Positions 1 through 8,844 of a stretch of DNA of 64,000 nucleotides are shown in pieces. Source of the stretch: Nostoc commune NIES-4072 (GTDB taxonomy: Bacteria; Cyanobacteriota; Cyanobacteriia; Cyanobacteriales; Nostocaceae); NCBI RefSeq assembly GCF_003113895.1, contig NZ_BDUD01000001.1, forward strand, positions 2,944,712 to 3,008,711, given 5' to 3'. The position numbers were made by a program, and so were the translations under genes. Positions within the stretch are counted from its first letter, which is position 1. Each line of letters opens with the position of its first letter. The notes beneath the pieces are model-generated. The model saw nothing but the letters and a program-made list of their open reading frames with translations, did not search any database and had not been told where the DNA came from.

Positions 1-1
1 G

Positions 2-466
2 CCCAGAGATTTCTTAAATGACATCACCGCTAGTTCAGAGTTTGGTGGCAATCCGGGAGTAGTAAACATCAATCAAGTGATTGATCCCAGCCAGAATTTA
101 GTGGAATTACCTGCAAATGTTATCGATCCCAATGACCAAATCGCCCAAAATCCTTGTAGTAAAGGTGTTGCGAGTGAATTCACGATCGCAGGACGCGGTG
201 GACTGCCTCCTAGTCCCAATGAAGACTTAAGCCAAGAAGCTACTCAGGTTGATTTAGTTGACCCAGTCTCAACCGTCAGTAATGTCAAACTACCACAGAA
301 AACCTCTTCCAGTCATAATTTAAAATCCCAAATCCCTAGCCCGATTGTGCCAGCTCAAGGATGGGTATTCAACAATAAAGGTGAAGTAGTTCTCACCGCC
401 TACAATTCCAATGTCATTGGAATCCATCGTCTACCGAAGAATTTAAATAGTTGTCCTGCACGATGA
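2..466 (+). CDS. C-terminal end of a filamentous-haemagglutinin-like (two-partner secretion) exoprotein, partial
   Basis: The frame is open from the left edge to a TGA at 464-466, so the start lies outside the window. The visible 154 residues match the tail that closes cyanobacterial haemagglutinin-like TpsA exoproteins: a TASSEFG-type end of the beta-helix, then DPSQNLVELPANVIDPNDQI, a single Cys, and the GRGGLPPSPNE motif, followed by a variable tail. Such proteins are secreted through a ShlB/FhaC-type outer-membrane pore and form a long beta-helix. A GTG at 77 could be mistaken for a start, but the family similarity continues upstream of it. The downstream CHAT, DUF928 and CHASE2 genes are common companions of this family in cyanobacteria. 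Family assignment is fairly sure; the ligand is unknown. Confidence 0.75.
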   Translation, partial: PRDFLNDITASSEFGGNPGVVNINQVIDPSQNLVELPANVIDPNDQIAQNPCSKGVASEFTIAGRGGLPPSPNEDLSQEATQVDLVDPVSTVSNVKLPQKTSSSHNLKSQIPSPIVPAQGWVFNNKGEVVLTAYNSNVIGIHRLPKNLNSCPAR

Positions 467-527
467 AACGGCAAAAAAAAGTTGAAAACAGGTATTTTTT
501 TGAATTACTTGACATAACAAATAAAAT

Positions 528-3497
528 ATGAATCAAAAAAAGCAGATAGGGCGATGTCTACGACGGGCTACGCCTACGCTCAAAGCCAGATTTTTCTCAC
601 AAATTAACCATTACAAATCTAGACTCTATAGTAGTCAAGTGCGATCGCTAATTTTAGCAATTCTGTTATTTTTCTTGTCTGTGGGAGGAGTACTGGTTAC
701 TACCCAAGTTTGGGCATCAACTGCGATCGGACAAACTCAACAAGAGCCTTTACAGTTGGTACAAGAAGCCAAATCGTTTTACAAAGATGGACAATTTGAG
801 TCAGCCCTAACCCTTTGGGAACAAGTTGCTGCGGCTTTTGCGGTGCGAGAGGATAAACTTAACCAGGCAATGGCGTTGAGCAATCTTGCCCTGACAGCTC
901 AACAACTTGGTAGGTGGGAGCAAGCTAAAAAAGCGATCGCTACCAGCTTAAATATCCTGCAAACACAGCCAAAAACACCAGAGCAAGCCTCCGCAGGAGG
1001 AGCTGCGCTAACGCAAATCCTCAGTTCCACATTGGATATCCAAGGACAGTTGCAACTAGCAGTAGGAGAATCAGAAGCAGCCTTAGCAACTTGGAAACAA
1101 GCGGCTGAAATTTATCAAAATCTCAGCAATCAAAATGGTGCAATTAGAAACCAGATTAACCAAACTCAAGCTATGCAAGACTTGGGTCTTTATCCAATGG
1201 CTTGTAAGACCTTACTAAAAATTTTAGAGTTCGATCATCAAAACTGCCAGATCACAAAAGAAGAACTGCAAATCTTAAAAAAGCGATTTGTCAACAAGGG
1301 AAATTCCTCTTCTTTAGATATTCTGGCTTTGCGTAGTCTCGGCAATGTTTTACGAGTTGTTAGTCAACTCGAACAATCGCAAATGGTGTTGCTCGCAGCT
1401 GGGCAATTAGCTCAACAATCAGGAGATTCGCAAAATCTCGCTGCTACTTACCTGAGTTTAGGCAATACAGCCCGGTCTTTGGGTAATAGAAAAATACAGT
1501 TGGGAAAACCAAGCCAAGAACAGTTACCCCTTACACACCCTATAAACTGTATTCAGGAAGCTACTATAACCGATGCTGCTGAATTGTATCAACAGGCTGC
1601 TACTTGCTATCGGCAAGCTGAATCATCAACCTCATCAGATATCAAAAGACAAGCTCAATTGAATCGATTCAGCCTTTTGGTACAAACTCAGCAATGGTCT
1701 GAAGTCCCAACCTTAGTATCTGAAATCACCTCGAACCTCAATAACTTACCTATTAATCATCCCACTGTTTATGCTCACATCAAATTTGTTCAAAGTTTGA
1801 TGTGTCTGCAATCAGGACTGAGTGAAAACTCATCTAATGCTTTATCCCCGATTCTGCAACTGTGTAACTTTGTCAAGAATACACCCACGGGCACTGGTGT
1901 TAAAACTCTTGAATCCTCAAAAATTCCCTCATGGGCAGAAATTGGACAAATTTTACAAACCGCCCTCAACCAAGCTCAACGATTGGGAGACAAGCAAGCC
2001 GAAGCCGATGTGCGTGGTTATCTAGGAGGAGTTTACCTGCAAATGGGGAAATTGGCAGAGGCCCGACAATTCACTGAACAAGCTTTACAGCAGAAATCTG
2101 CTTTTAATAATTCCAGTATTACCTATCTTTGGCAATGGCAACTAGGACGGATTTATCACACTCAACAAGACCCAAAAAGCGCACTTCAAGCCTACACCTT
2201 AGCCTATGAAACTCTTCAGTCTTTGCGTCAAGACTTAGTTGGCATTAACCCAGAAATTCAATTTACTTTTCGAGATAGTGTAGAACCAGTATATCGAGAA
2301 CTGGTCAATTTGCTTTTGCCACCCCTTGCTTCTCAACAGATAAAGCAAACGGAGATTAATCAGGAAAATCTCAAGCTTGCTCGTGATGTTATAGAAGCAC
2401 TCCAACTAGCAGAACTGACAAACTTTTTTCGGGAAGCTTGTATAACCAGCCAACCCCAACCAATCGACCGATTAGATCCAAATGCTGCGGTCATCTATTC
2501 AATTATTTTGCCCGATCGCCTTGTTGTCATCTTGTCTCGACCTCAAAAGGACTTAAAATACTACGCAACGCCTCTGAAGTCTAATTCTCAGCCAGGAGAA
2601 ATTGGAGAACTCGAACGTGTATACAATGATCTGTTTGCTGGCTTCACCCGTTATATTTACTTAGATTCACGTCGTCCACAAACAATTTTTTATGATTGGT
2701 TAATCCGTCCAATTGAGGCAGAACTGCAAAAGGATGAGATTAAAACTTTGGTGTTTGTACTAGATGGAGTTTTGCGTGCAGTACCCATGTCGGCACTTTA
2801 TGATAGTCAGCAGAAAAAGTATCTGATTGAAAAATATAACCTTGCTTTGAGTCCAGGGTTGCAGCTGTTGTATTCACGTTCGCTTTCCCCAAACAAATTG
2901 CAAACTTTAGTGGGAGGTTTGACTGAGGCTAGGCAAGGGTTTTCCAAACTGCCGGGAGTGAAAGAAGAAGTTCAGGAGATTACAAAAATAGTTCCCACAG
3001 AAGTTCTCTTAAACCAAGAATTTACCCGCAATCGCCTAAAAGTTCAAATCAACAATGTATCTTTTCCCATTGTTCACTTAGCAACCCACGGTCAGTTTTC
3101 TTCCCAGGCTGACAATACCTTTTTGTTGACTTGGGATAGTCGGATTAATGTTAAAGAATTAGACCAATTATTGCAATCACGCGATCGCCCTGGTCGAAGT
3201 CCTTTGGAATTGTTAATTTTGAGTGCTTGCCAAACTGCAGCAGGTGATAATCGAGCGGTTCTAGGACTAGCAGGGGTGGCGGTGCGTTCTGGGGCACGTA
3301 GTACATTAGCAACGCTTTGGTCAGTAGAAGATCAATCTACAGTTGAGCTGATGAACAAGTTCTATTCAGAATTGAACCAACCTGGAGTAACTAAAGCTGA
3401 GGCACTTCGTCAAGCTCAGTTGTTCCTGTTGCGATCGTCAAATTATTATCGTCCTTACTACTGGGCACCCTTTGTTTTAGTCGGTAATTGGTTGTAA
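528..3497 (+). CDS. TPR-repeat protein with C-terminal CHAT (caspase-like) protease domain
   Basis: A protein of 989 residues. A basic N-terminus is followed by a hydrophobic segment (about residues 39-60) that would be a signal anchor, so export or membrane anchoring is likely. Residues about 75-620 are helical TPR-like repeats. Residues about 660-989 are a CHAT domain with the caspase-type His in HLATHG (H854) and Cys in LSACQTAAG (C901), so the catalytic dyad is intact. CHAT proteins act as proteases or as structural parts of signalling assemblies. Two cyanobacterial short palindromic repeats lie in frame at the N-terminus (about 552-582, peptide RCLRRATPTL) and near 990-1016 (peptide ASAGGAALTQ). 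It follows the haemagglutinin-like gene by 61 bp, which suggests co-transcription. Substrate unknown. Confidence 0.88.
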   Translation: MNQKKQIGRCLRRATPTLKARFFSQINHYKSRLYSSQVRSLILAILLFFLSVGGVLVTTQVWASTAIGQTQQEPLQLVQEAKSFYKDGQFESALTLWEQVAAAFAVREDKLNQAMALSNLALTAQQLGRWEQAKKAIATSLNILQTQPKTPEQASAGGAALTQILSSTLDIQGQLQLAVGESEAALATWKQAAEIYQNLSNQNGAIRNQINQTQAMQDLGLYPMACKTLLKILEFDHQNCQITKEELQILKKRFVNKGNSSSLDILALRSLGNVLRVVSQLEQSQMVLLAAGQLAQQSGDSQNLAATYLSLGNTARSLGNRKIQLGKPSQEQLPLTHPINCIQEATITDAAELYQQAATCYRQAESSTSSDIKRQAQLNRFSLLVQTQQWSEVPTLVSEITSNLNNLPINHPTVYAHIKFVQSLMCLQSGLSENSSNALSPILQLCNFVKNTPTGTGVKTLESSKIPSWAEIGQILQTALNQAQRLGDKQAEADVRGYLGGVYLQMGKLAEARQFTEQALQQKSAFNNSSITYLWQWQLGRIYHTQQDPKSALQAYTLAYETLQSLRQDLVGINPEIQFTFRDSVEPVYRELVNLLLPPLASQQIKQTEINQENLKLARDVIEALQLAELTNFFREACITSQPQPIDRLDPNAAVIYSIILPDRLVVILSRPQKDLKYYATPLKSNSQPGEIGELERVYNDLFAGFTRYIYLDSRRPQTIFYDWLIRPIEAELQKDEIKTLVFVLDGVLRAVPMSALYDSQQKKYLIEKYNLALSPGLQLLYSRSLSPNKLQTLVGGLTEARQGFSKLPGVKEEVQEITKIVPTEVLLNQEFTRNRLKVQINNVSFPIVHLATHGQFSSQADNTFLLTWDSRINVKELDQLLQSRDRPGRSPLELLILSACQTAAGDNRAVLGLAGVAVRSGARSTLATLWSVEDQSTVELMNKFYSELNQPGVTKAEALRQAQLFLLRSSNYYRPYYWAPFVLVGNWL

Positions 3498-3586
3498 CCA
3501 GCAAGTAGTATACTATTTTTTCGGAATTGAGCATTAATAATAAGTATGACTTTAATTAGAGCTTAGACTTTACCAAAAGATAACCC

Positions 3587-4348
3587 ATGTTAAATAGTCA
3601 ACAATTGATTGGTCTAATGACGATCGGGTTGTTTCTGATAGGGATACAACCAACAATTGCCCAATCAAATGCAAATATTCCAACGCCGACTAATCGCTCA
3701 AAACCCCAACAGATAATATTCAAACCACCATCAAATCAGGGTAAACCAAAATTTACATCATCGGGTGGATCGCGTAGTAATTGGCAATGTCCTCAAGATA
3801 CAACATTAAACACTACCTCAGCCAATAAAACCCCTTTGATGCTTCTTGCTCCCACTGATAGTAACTATGGGTTGACCATAGCAGAGCATCCGACATTTTT
3901 AGTGTATCTGCCCCAAACATCTGCCAAGCAAGTAATCTTAAGTTTGATTACAGAAGATAATCAGCTTCATTCCCAAAGTTTCATTCCGATTAAAGGTGAA
4001 CCTGGTATTATTAGCATCAAGTCAGCAGATAGCTCACCCCCCCTGGAAGTAGGCAAAAATTATCAGTGGGCTTTAGTGCTGGTATGTGGGGAAAAACCTA
4101 GCCCTAACGATCCAGTAATTACTTCGTGGGTACGCCGTGTGGCTTTACCTCAACTTCAGAGTCACCAGAGGACAACTTTTGAGCAGGTAGATGCTTACAG
4201 TGAACAAGGAATTTGGTATGATGCCGTCATTGCTCTAGCTCAAATCAAAAAGACTCAACCTAAGAATCAAGCCATAGCAGATACCTGGACTGACTTTCTT
4301 AAGTCCGTAGGGCTAGACGCGATCGCTACTCAACCGCTTCGGTTGTAG
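3587..4348 (+). CDS. DUF928 domain secreted protein
   Basis: A protein of 253 residues with a Sec-type signal peptide (hydrophobic core around residues 8-24, cleavage after TIAQ). The mature part carries the DUF928 pattern: a Cys before the N-terminal strand (WQCPQ), LMLLAPTDS, NYGLTIAEHPTFLVYLP, GEPGIISI, a second Cys in LVLVCGE, and the C-terminal GIWYDAVIALAQ...DFLKSVGLD helix. Length is typical. The function of DUF928 is unknown; it is recurrently found beside CHAT/TPR proteins, CHASE2 proteins and haemagglutinin-like exoproteins in cyanobacteria, so a periplasmic role with that group is the likely inference. Its last 23 bp overlap the 3' end of the convergent CHASE2 gene. Confidence 0.85.
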   Translation: MLNSQQLIGLMTIGLFLIGIQPTIAQSNANIPTPTNRSKPQQIIFKPPSNQGKPKFTSSGGSRSNWQCPQDTTLNTTSANKTPLMLLAPTDSNYGLTIAEHPTFLVYLPQTSAKQVILSLITEDNQLHSQSFIPIKGEPGIISIKSADSSPPLEVGKNYQWALVLVCGEKPSPNDPVITSWVRRVALPQLQSHQRTTFEQVDAYSEQGIWYDAVIALAQIKKTQPKNQAIADTWTDFLKSVGLDAIATQPLRL

Positions 4349-7058
4349 AAGTGCCTAACTGTTTTTCTCGTAACTGCTGCTCGATAAAAGCCTGATTATC
4401 TTGGCTTTCTGACTGCTTGAGGTATTCAATGGCAATTGCAGAAGCCAGGGGATGGTCTTGGCACATTTCAAAAAGCAGTGCCAAAGTATGATGGAATTGG
4501 AGTCTTTCGAGTTGTTTGTGAGTAACCAACTCTAAGGCGACTGCTGAACCCAAAAATACTAACAGCGAGGGAATGATCGGTAACCACCAGCCCAAGCAAA
4601 AGGCTAAAAAGCCAATCCCCAAAAGCCCAGCACCAGCAAAGATTATACTGGCAGCGATCGCGATTGAAGACCTCAACTGTCGGCTAACTAATACTCCTAA
4701 TCCCGCCCAAACTAAAATCCACAGCCATTCTATGGGTTCTTGCCAAACATGAAGCAAAGGTCTGCCATCAACAACAGCACTAATTATTTGACTGATAATA
4801 TTGGCATGAACACTCACCCCAGTCATCGGCTGCGAAGAATTAAATAGGCCACTGTTATAGGGCGTATAAAATACATCTTTAATACTTGCAGCATTAGTGC
4901 CAATCAAAACTAGGCGATCGCGTAAACTATCAGGGGGAATGCGCTTTTCCAAGATATTCCTTAAAGGGAAAGTCGCAAAATTTTCCTGATTCCCTCTAAA
5001 ATTCAGCAAAATCTGATAACCTCCAGAATCTGCATGGACGTAGCCTCCATCATTACCCAAAAACCTTTCAAACACTGCTTTACCCCAACGTAACTTTTGA
5101 CGTTGGGGATCGTTATCAACTAATTTTATAGTTATCTTTTCATCATTTAAGTAGTGCTGCGCCAGTTTCATTGCCAAACTGTAACGTGTTTCATTTTGCC
5201 AGACGTCTACTGATAATAATGCACGACGCACCTTACCATCTGCATCCACCACCTGATCGGCAAAGCCCACTCTTTCTGGATTGAGAGTGGGAGGAGGTGC
5301 AATGACCTTAATCTCACTTCCCACAACTTTCTCAATTCCATATAAGTTAGGAGTTGACTTGAAGATGTTAACCAAGTCCTTATACCCAGGTTCTACAGGC
5401 AAATCTCGATAAATATCTAAACCAATTGCTCTAGGTTTTTGAGCTTTAATATTGGCAATTGCCTTAGCTAAAACTTGATCGGGGATAGGCCACTTTCCTG
5501 CTTTTTGTATATCTTCTTCATCAATAGTGACAATCGCTATCCGCTTCTCTGGTGATTCTAGCAACAGCCGCCAGCAAAAAAACTGGTCAAGCATATTCCA
5601 CTCGCCACCCTGCAACAGTCCACCAAAGCGCAGCAGCAGAATAGGTGCAGTCACAAATATAGCAATCCGTGGTATCCAAAATAAGCCAATTCGCCGTTGC
5701 AAAACTTCTAGCTTGGCTTTTTGTCTAGCTTGTGCCAAAAGTTTATTAGCTTGTGCTAGTGCTTGCAGTGAAATTTGGGCTTGGCGTTTGGCTAATTCTT
5801 GACTAGCGGCTAAAAATTGGTAATCTAAATCGCCAAGGCTTTTACCTAATGCCCAAGCTAAGGTATCTTGTAAAGCTTGTCCTCGCAATAGATAGGATTG
5901 ATCTTGGTAAGCTGATGCTGACCAGGCTGCGATCGCTTCTGCATAGGGTCGCAACTCTGTTAATTTACGCTCAACCCAACTCTGGTTGAATACAGCTTTG
6001 TAAATGCGATTATATACCTTGAGCTTACCTTGTTGCTCAACTACTAACCCTGACAATCGTAATTCGATTTGTTCAGGAGTACTATCAGCAGAAATTTCTC
6101 CTTGACGTAAAATTTGCTGGTATAACTCTAATAGTCTAGCTATACGTTTTTCATTTCTGTACAAGATGCGATCGCGAATCGTCTTCAAATGCTCAGGTTC
6201 ATCTTGAGATTCCCAATTCTCAACAATGTGCGACCTTACTAATTGCTCAACCGATGAAAATCTTTGAGCAGTTGACTCTAAAACTATCAATTGACATAGC
6301 TTTTGAGTCAAAAACGGTTGCCCCCCTGTCCATTCTAGTATCTCCATGATAACCTCTTCAGGGTTGCTCACTCTTTGTTTCAAACCATCTATTAACGGTT
6401 GTACTTCATCAGGCTGAAATCCTTGCAGTTCAATCGCCTTCCCAATATTGAAGGGTGTATGAGTCTTATCTTGAATCAGTTCGTTAGGATTTGCAACCCC
6501 CAATAGTGCAAAAGTCAAACGCCTATATTCATAATTAACTTCTCGTTGCTGAAAAAAGAATCTGATTAAAGCAAAAAAATCATCCAATGAAAAATTCTGG
6601 CTCAAAACGCGATCAATTTCATCGATAAAAATAACTATCTTTTGCTTGATTTCTACTAACAGTACTTCTTCAATAAATTTGCTCAAACACTGCACCGGTG
6701 AAAGCAAATCTCGCCGTTCACGCCACCAACTCCGCCATTGAATTTTTGAGTGCAGTTGGCAACTACTCACCAAAGATTGGACAATCCCTGCATACCACTT
6801 TTCTGGAGTTACATCTTGTGTTCCTATTCCTGTCAAGTCAATAAACGCACAGATGATTCCTTCTGCTTGTAGCCTTTGCATCATTTGCACTCGCAAGCTA
6901 GACTTACCCATCTGCCGCGAGTTCAGCACATAACAAAACTGACCCCACTTTAAGCGTTCATAAAATTCTGTATCAGCATATCGTTTCACATAGCTAGGAG
7001 CGTTACTCTCAAGACTCCCTCCAATTTGATATTCAAAGTTTGATTTTGCTGCTGTCAT
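4326..7058 (-). CDS. AAA-like domain protein fused to CHASE2 sensor domain
   Basis: A protein of 910 residues. Residues about 8-360 are an AAA-like domain of the PF14516 type: start IGGSLESNAPSYVKRYAD, P-loop-like RQMGKSSL near residue 50, Walker-B-like VIFIDEIDRVL near 145. A coiled-coil stretch and one hydrophobic segment (about 455-475) lead into a CHASE2 domain (about 485-745; IVTIDEEDI, LVLIGTNAASIKDVFYTPY, TGVSVHANII). Three transmembrane helices (about 755-850) and a short cytoplasmic tail follow. CHASE2 normally senses an extracytoplasmic signal for an attached kinase or cyclase; here the attached module is a STAND-like ATPase and no catalytic output domain is seen. ATG at 7058. It converges with the DUF928 gene. 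Domain calls are strong; the ligand is unknown. Confidence 0.87.
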   Translation of the reverse strand: MTAAKSNFEYQIGGSLESNAPSYVKRYADTEFYERLKWGQFCYVLNSRQMGKSSLRVQMMQRLQAEGIICAFIDLTGIGTQDVTPEKWYAGIVQSLVSSCQLHSKIQWRSWWRERRDLLSPVQCLSKFIEEVLLVEIKQKIVIFIDEIDRVLSQNFSLDDFFALIRFFFQQREVNYEYRRLTFALLGVANPNELIQDKTHTPFNIGKAIELQGFQPDEVQPLIDGLKQRVSNPEEVIMEILEWTGGQPFLTQKLCQLIVLESTAQRFSSVEQLVRSHIVENWESQDEPEHLKTIRDRILYRNEKRIARLLELYQQILRQGEISADSTPEQIELRLSGLVVEQQGKLKVYNRIYKAVFNQSWVERKLTELRPYAEAIAAWSASAYQDQSYLLRGQALQDTLAWALGKSLGDLDYQFLAASQELAKRQAQISLQALAQANKLLAQARQKAKLEVLQRRIGLFWIPRIAIFVTAPILLLRFGGLLQGGEWNMLDQFFCWRLLLESPEKRIAIVTIDEEDIQKAGKWPIPDQVLAKAIANIKAQKPRAIGLDIYRDLPVEPGYKDLVNIFKSTPNLYGIEKVVGSEIKVIAPPPTLNPERVGFADQVVDADGKVRRALLSVDVWQNETRYSLAMKLAQHYLNDEKITIKLVDNDPQRQKLRWGKAVFERFLGNDGGYVHADSGGYQILLNFRGNQENFATFPLRNILEKRIPPDSLRDRLVLIGTNAASIKDVFYTPYNSGLFNSSQPMTGVSVHANIISQIISAVVDGRPLLHVWQEPIEWLWILVWAGLGVLVSRQLRSSIAIAASIIFAGAGLLGIGFLAFCLGWWLPIIPSLLVFLGSAVALELVTHKQLERLQFHHTLALLFEMCQDHPLASAIAIEYLKQSESQDNQAFIEQQLREKQLGTSTTEAVE

Positions 7059-7333
7059 TAAGACTATCCTTTACATTTTTTAATATATTTAGCTTTAATT
7101 TCATATACAGTCATATAAATAATTTATTATCTAACAGTCCTAGAGAATAATTATACTATTTTCATTCATCAACTGACTTTACCTGACTTTTACCTATTTT
7201 TAGGTTGTGAGTATTCCTAATTAATTAATTAATATCTGACTTTTTCCTCTTGTATGATTCACAACATAGCATAAAGATACTGATATGGTTTAAAGAAACT
7301 TACAGATGCCATTAACTATTAAAGGAGTCTCAA

Positions 7334-8479
7334 ATGTCTTTTCCAAGCTTGAAAAAATTTCTTTTATTTGCTTCTGGTATCAATACTAACATCGTATCTG
7401 ATGAGTCGATGTCTCCTGAAAACCGTTTTTCAGAAGAGAATAAGTACGCATCTATTGGTGCATCTATTTTACTTACTTCCGTTGTAGCTTTTTTATCTGG
7501 AAGCTATGCATTATACACTGTATTTAACTCTGCCCTAGTCTCTAGTTCAATAGGTTTTATTTGGGGAATAAAGATTTTTAATTTAGATAGGTTTGTTATT
7601 TTAAGTAGTAGGAAGAAAAAAAATAATTTTCGGGCAGATATTATAGTAATTATTCCTCGTTTACTGCTGGCTTTCTCCTTAGGATTTGTTATTGCTAAAC
7701 CTGTGGAAATAAAAATTTTTGAAAATAAAATAAACCAAAAAATTGATGAGGTTAATACCCTAAAAAGCGCAGATTTGGAGAAAAATGAGAGGAATTTATT
7801 GGAGGAAATTCATAAAAAACAAGTGAATGAAATAGCTTTCTTACAACGAAAGTATTATTCAATTGAGCTTGTGAAAAAAAGTAATGAAAATTACGAGCAA
7901 CAAAAAGAGAAAGTGCAAAAGCAAACTAAACTGATGCTAGAAAAACTTAAAACGAAAGATGAAATAGGACTCATAGGAAAAATTCAAATATTAGAAGAAT
8001 TGAAAAAAGATAACCCAACAATTGAACATAGCAGTTTATTTATTACTATTTTATTTATTGCTATAGATAGTGTTCCCATAACACTTAAACTTCTATGTAA
8101 ATATAGCCCATACGACGCTTACATTGAAACACAAGAAGAAAATGCAATTTATTTAAAATCAAAAGAATTGTCAGATATAGAGAAAAACAATAATGAAATA
8201 ATAAATATGAAAAAAATCGATAACTTGTCTAATACTATATTATCAATTACAGTGAAAGCATCAAATGAGAAAGAATTAACAAAATTAGCTAAACATCAGC
8301 TTGATAAGCTGAATGAAGTTAATTTAATTTCTCCTAATATTAGAGATATTAGAAATGAAATTTTACAAAGAAGTTTACAAAATAATCAAAAGAAGGTATT
8401 AATAGCACTTACACCTAATGTAGGAAATCTACAAATACTAAGTAGTAATGAAAATGGTAAACCAAACACCAAAAACTAA
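7334..8479 (+). CDS. DUF4407 family membrane protein with long coiled coil
   Basis: A protein of 381 residues. A strong ribosome-binding site (AAGGAG, about 8 nt before the ATG) supports the start. The N-terminus (FLLFASGINTNIV, then IGASILLTSVVAFLSGSYAL) and the FNLDRFVI motif identify the DUF4407 family. About four membrane segments are visible: residues 44-62, 65-82, 105-122 and 228-248. A highly charged Lys/Glu-rich coiled coil lies between the third and fourth, and the C-terminal 120 residues are hydrophilic. No enzymatic motif is seen. Family function is unknown. The gene is much richer in A and T than its neighbours, which could reflect transfer or simply its Lys/Asn-rich composition. 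It appears monocistronic. Confidence 0.8.
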   Translation: MSFPSLKKFLLFASGINTNIVSDESMSPENRFSEENKYASIGASILLTSVVAFLSGSYALYTVFNSALVSSSIGFIWGIKIFNLDRFVILSSRKKKNNFRADIIVIIPRLLLAFSLGFVIAKPVEIKIFENKINQKIDEVNTLKSADLEKNERNLLEEIHKKQVNEIAFLQRKYYSIELVKKSNENYEQQKEKVQKQTKLMLEKLKTKDEIGLIGKIQILEELKKDNPTIEHSSLFITILFIAIDSVPITLKLLCKYSPYDAYIETQEENAIYLKSKELSDIEKNNNEIINMKKIDNLSNTILSITVKASNEKELTKLAKHQLDKLNEVNLISPNIRDIRNEILQRSLQNNQKKVLIALTPNVGNLQILSSNENGKPNTKN

Positions 8480-8844
8480 ACACTATCTCGGCATAAATAG
8501 GCAATTATCAATCACGGCTATAAAAACTAAGTCCGCCTTTGCAGATTTATGGTAAATCAAGGGTTTGAAACCCACTTAGGATAGGTTTTGTCTTTCTAGC
8601 TGTGGTTTTCAATACCTCAAATGAGTATCTCACACCAATTCACAATTTGCAATACTTCGGCTAGGCTCAGTACAAGTTTGCAATGGGCAACTCTTAAAGA
8701 CGCTAAAAGCGAACGCCCCGCTACGCTAACGCAATAAAAAACCTTAGAGATACTTGCCTTTCAGGCTCTACATCTGTTTGATAATTTTAGTGAATTGGTA
8801 TCACCTAGCGTAATTAATCAACTTTTAAATGGAGTATTATCACC
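8480..8844. other. Intergenic region with a MITE-like inverted-repeat element
   Basis: No gene is supported here. An inverted-repeat pair, ACACCAATTCAC (8632-8643) and GTGAATTGGTAT (8790-8801), brackets about 170 bp. Inside is a copy of the GCGAACG...GCTACGCTAACGCAA type short repeat common in Nostoc genomes (about 8698-8727). This resembles a non-autonomous MITE. The remainder is AT-rich and probably holds the promoter of the chitinase-like gene; the sequence AAATGGAGTATTATCACC just before its ATG contains a GGAG ribosome-binding site. Confidence 0.55.
8632..8801. repeat. MITE-like element with ACACCAATTCAC terminal inverted repeats
   Basis: Twelve-base terminal inverted repeats (11 of 12 positions complementary) enclose about 146 bp with no ORF. 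The ends resemble those of the element at about 12511-12842 (TACCAATTT / AAATTGGTG), which suggests one family. An internal short palindromic repeat lies near 8698-8727. Mobility would depend on a transposase elsewhere in the genome. Confidence 0.5.
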
